A DNA stretch of 8,875 nt from assembly GCA_964428185.1 (NCBI GenBank), contig CAYRXH010000095.1, positions 1-8,875 of the forward strand. Reading direction: 5' to 3'. The notes beneath the pieces are model-generated. The model had not been told where the DNA came from and did not search any database. It saw nothing but the letters and a program-made list of their open reading frames with translations. Positions 6,365 to 8,875 of the stretch are shown in pieces. Origin of the DNA: CAYMAZ01 sp964428185 (GTDB lineage Bacteria; Bacteroidota; Bacteroidia; Bacteroidales; DTU049). Each line of letters starts with the position of its first letter. The stretch's first letter is position 1. Both the position numbers and the translations under genes were made by a program.

Positions 6365-8353
6365 ATGAAAAAATTCCTTCACTTTTTGCTGTTAGTCATG
6401 ACGTTTGCTATGTATGGTCCGGCACAGAACATTTTTCCGGCAGAAGAACTCCAGAAGTTCACAGCCAATACCATTCTGAAACAAGAAGAATATGAAAAAA
6501 ACAGTGAATTTTTATCTCAGGGTTCTATACCCAGAACAAACCTGATTCAGTTTTTTCAACGGCAGGATTCTGCTCTGAATATTGACCTCCCTTCGGGAAT
6601 TGACAAGCATTCCAAATCTCTTGATACCATGTTTGTGGGATTAATCCCCGGAGATTCTGTGTATGTTACGGGCGGTTTTTTCAATGATGGTCCTGTTGTG
6701 GTTTTTGGTGACGGAGTGCTCATTTTCGAAAATGCAGATGCTGTGATCAATGGTGATATGTATGTTTGGGGTTCTGATGCACGTATTGAAATTCGTAACT
6801 CAGTGATGAATTTCCCTCAATTCTATATTTATCAGAGACGAATGGTGGCAGTGGCAGGAGGCCTCATTAAAATCTCCGGCTCAGTTCTCAATTATTCAGG
6901 ATTACAACATGATCTTTACATCACTGACAGTTCGAAGGTTGTGTTGAAACAGGTTCAGACAATGGGCTTTACAACCTGCGGATTGACATCCCATGCTCAG
7001 TTTGAAGCTGACAGCATTTCAAAAGCAGAATTTATTCTATTGGACTACTCTTCCTTATCCATTGAAAATACAGAATTTATTCTTCTCTGGCATCATGTTC
7101 CGGACACATCTTCCCTCTCTGTTTCGTTTCCCGACGGGACACATATTGCTGCTTATGCCTTTTCAGATACCCTTCCGGGAGTGCAAGATATTCATTATAC
7201 ATATTCATTAACAAATTGTTCTGATGTGATGTGGGGTCTTATGCCTGAGCCAGGGAGTCAGGTCATTGTTTCTGACTCTGAGATAAGGACCATAGGAGTA
7301 TGGTTCAGGGATCAGCCTGCCTATGAAGTATCAGGGCTTGTGAATAATTCATATTATTCAAACTTCACTGCTCCTTTGAGTGATCATTCTATCCAGCTCA
7401 TCAATACCCATGTTCAAACTTGGAGCCTTTATCTGTTTAAAAATGCTCAAGGAACAATTGAAAATTGTATCCTTGGGGAAATCGGGATCTTTAACAACGG
7501 AATAACAACAGTCAGCAATACTATGGTTGATGGCTCTGGCGGATACATGTTTGCAGGTGATACCTCTAAACTCATTTTCGGGTATGGATATCTGAACTGT
7601 GATTTTCATACCAACGGAAATGCATTGGGAATACTTGCATATTCAGGTCAGAATTGGGGGAGATGCATCGCCAAAGACAAATCCATTATGATTGTCATCC
7701 AGTCAAATCTTTCTCAGGAGCCTGAATATCTTCATGATGCAGTAGTGTGGTATGCAAAACTGGATGGTTCAGCTACTGTATATGCAGACAGCATTATTCC
7801 TGTATCAGGGTCTGCCTGGATTGAAAAGGCATCTGATTTTTACAGTATGGATATGGCCTGGTACAAGCTGGATTATTCTGTTTCAGGAACTGATCAGTGG
7901 TTTCCTGTGTGCGGCAAACAATTTCAGGAAGTGCATACCGGAAACCTTTGCAACTGGAATACTTATGGTCTTGATCCTGCCACTTATCTGCTGAGGCTAA
8001 CAATGTGTGACAATACAATTGATTCAAACAAAGTGGAAGCAGTGATGCAGTTTATTATGATTCCATCAGTTGCTTCTTTGAATGAAGGTTTTGAGAATGG
8101 AACAACAATGGTATATCCTAACCCGACTTCAGGGAAGATATTTTTGAAAAATAATTCTGGAAATGACATTATAAATATTGAGTTGTCTGATATTTCAGGA
8201 AGAATGCTTGATATTGATTGGCATGGAATGCTGAGATCTGGCTGTTCTGATGATATTGACCTGTCATTTCTGGCAGGAGGCACTTATTTGCTAATGATGG
8301 AACAGAAGAATGGCATTGTTACCACTCATAAAATTCAGATTAACACATGGTAA
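6365..8353 (+). CDS. Secreted protein with T9SS type A C-terminal sorting domain; beta-strand-rich body of unknown function
   Basis: The 662-residue product is probably exported by Sec, then moved across the outer membrane by the type IX system and released or anchored. It has a signal peptide (MKKFLHFLLLVMTFAMYGPA, cleavage probably before Gln21). Residues about 90-440 are short beta-strand-like repeats rich in Gly, Asn, Ser and aromatics, with turns such as NGDMYVWGSDARIEI and STV/ENT-type rungs, suggesting a right-handed parallel beta-helix as in surface or pectate-lyase-like proteins. About 495-565 looks Ig- or FN3-like (LDPATYLLRLTMCDN). The end (582-662) is a classic sorting domain: YPNPTSGKI, LSDISGRML, DLSFLAGGTYLLMM and a final HKIQI. 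I see no catalytic motif, so adhesin or structural roles are as likely as an enzyme. The start at 6365 is chosen by the signal peptide and promoter. Confidence 0.88.
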   Translation: MKKFLHFLLLVMTFAMYGPAQNIFPAEELQKFTANTILKQEEYEKNSEFLSQGSIPRTNLIQFFQRQDSALNIDLPSGIDKHSKSLDTMFVGLIPGDSVYVTGGFFNDGPVVVFGDGVLIFENADAVINGDMYVWGSDARIEIRNSVMNFPQFYIYQRRMVAVAGGLIKISGSVLNYSGLQHDLYITDSSKVVLKQVQTMGFTTCGLTSHAQFEADSISKAEFILLDYSSLSIENTEFILLWHHVPDTSSLSVSFPDGTHIAAYAFSDTLPGVQDIHYTYSLTNCSDVMWGLMPEPGSQVIVSDSEIRTIGVWFRDQPAYEVSGLVNNSYYSNFTAPLSDHSIQLINTHVQTWSLYLFKNAQGTIENCILGEIGIFNNGITTVSNTMVDGSGGYMFAGDTSKLIFGYGYLNCDFHTNGNALGILAYSGQNWGRCIAKDKSIMIVIQSNLSQEPEYLHDAVVWYAKLDGSATVYADSIIPVSGSAWIEKASDFYSMDMAWYKLDYSVSGTDQWFPVCGKQFQEVHTGNLCNWNTYGLDPATYLLRLTMCDNTIDSNKVEAVMQFIMIPSVASLNEGFENGTTMVYPNPTSGKIFLKNNSGNDIINIELSDISGRMLDIDWHGMLRSGCSDDIDLSFLAGGTYLLMMEQKNGIVTTHKIQINTW

Positions 8354-8875
8354 GACAAAAAAAAACAATGGAGGAGCTTGACAGGATAGATGCTGTTGAG
8401 TACAGAAAGAAAGAAAAAATACCGGTTTATGTTGTTTTAGATAATGTAAGGAGCGCACATAATGTGGGTTCAATTTTCAGAACCTGTGATGCATTTCGGA
8501 TTAAGAAATTGTATTTATGCGGAATCACTCCTGTCCCTCCCAATGCTGAAATCCATAAGACTGCTCTTGGTGCAACAGAAAGTGTTGAATGGGAATATGT
8601 TGATGAAACTTCAGAAGTTTTGAAGGAATTGAAAAAGAAGAATGTACAGATTTTCGCTGTTGAACAGGCCAAAAATTCGGTGGGGATCAAAGATATTGAA
8701 AAACCTAATCAAGACATTGTATTGGTTTTCGGACATGAAGTTTATGGAGTTGATCAGAGAATTATTGATATGTCAGATGTTTGCATAGAGATTCCGCAGT
8801 TTGGCACAAAACATTCGCTGAATGTATCAGTTTGTGCAGGAATTGTTTTGTATTCTGTGACACATCTTTATGATA
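8347..8875 (+). CDS. SpoU/TrmH-family RNA 2'-O-methyltransferase (3' end cut by window edge)
   Basis: This is a SPOUT-fold (knotted) enzyme that probably adds a methyl group to a ribose 2'-OH in tRNA or rRNA. The 176 visible codons show all three family motifs. Motif 1 is NVRSAHNVGSIFRT at 33-46, with Asn39 and catalytic Arg45. Motif 2 is VFGHEVYGV at 127-135 (Glu131). Motif 3 is IPQFGTKHSLNVSVCAGI at 149-166, with the SLN core at 157-159. Small stand-alone members are about this long, so only a few C-terminal residues are probably missing. The ATG at 8347 overlaps the preceding gene's stop by 7 bp (ATGGTAA), consistent with translational coupling. An in-frame ATG at 8368 is the alternative; it would remove seven lysine/arginine-containing residues. 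No separate promoter was seen. The substrate (TrmH tRNA Gm18 type or an rRNA site) is undetermined. Confidence 0.93.
   Translation, partial: MVRQKKTMEELDRIDAVEYRKKEKIPVYVVLDNVRSAHNVGSIFRTCDAFRIKKLYLCGITPVPPNAEIHKTALGATESVEWEYVDETSEVLKELKKKNVQIFAVEQAKNSVGIKDIEKPNQDIVLVFGHEVYGVDQRIIDMSDVCIEIPQFGTKHSLNVSVCAGIVLYSVTHLYD

Noticed and set aside
8427..8690. 87-residue open frame on the minus strand in the TrmH-family gene
   Set aside because: It is antisense to conserved SPOUT motifs 1 and 2 and has no features of its own.
1..8875. Search by eye for CRISPR repeats, insertion-sequence ends, tRNAs, phage or defence genes
   Set aside because: No regularly spaced repeats, transposase motifs, terminal inverted repeats or tRNA-like folds were seen; nearly all sequence is accounted for by intact genes.

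Overview
The window looks like a chromosomal segment of a member of the Bacteroidota. Three things in the sequence support this. One protein ends in a type IX secretion (T9SS) type A sorting domain. One lipoprotein has the DUF4369-like plus thioredoxin layout typical of the phylum. All three transcription-unit starts carry a perfect TAnnTTTG motif, the -7 element used by the Bacteroidota primary sigma factor, and Shine-Dalgarno sequences are weak or absent. The T9SS tail argues against the genus Bacteroides itself and favours a T9SS-bearing lineage; I cannot name a genus.

Layout. Positions 1-175 are non-coding, downstream of a leftward gene set. Positions 176-4787 (minus strand) hold a compact, probably single operon read right to left: a THUMP-domain RNA methyltransferase of the RlmL N-terminal/Trm14 type, then pfkA (ATP-dependent 6-phosphofructokinase), then priA (replication restart helicase). 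The gaps are 20 bp and 2 bp. Positions 4788-4896 are a divergent intergenic region with one -7 element facing each way. On the plus strand follow a TlpA-like thioredoxin-fold lipoprotein (4897-6285), an 79-bp gap with a near-palindrome and a promoter, a secreted T9SS cargo protein with a repetitive beta-strand-rich body (6365-8353), and a SpoU/TrmH-family RNA methyltransferase. This last gene starts inside the end of the cargo gene (7-bp overlap) and runs off the window at 8875, probably missing only its last few codons.

How the genes relate. The leftward operon joins housekeeping functions (RNA modification, glycolysis, replication restart) with no obvious shared pathway. The two exported proteins on the right have separate promoters. 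The cargo gene and the tRNA/rRNA methyltransferase probably share a transcript. Two likely start corrections follow from the promoter positions: 4897 rather than 4867, and 6365 rather than 6329.

I found no mobile element, CRISPR array, tRNA or rRNA, and nothing I would defend as a new biological system. The least understood item is the T9SS cargo protein, whose body matches no family I recognise.
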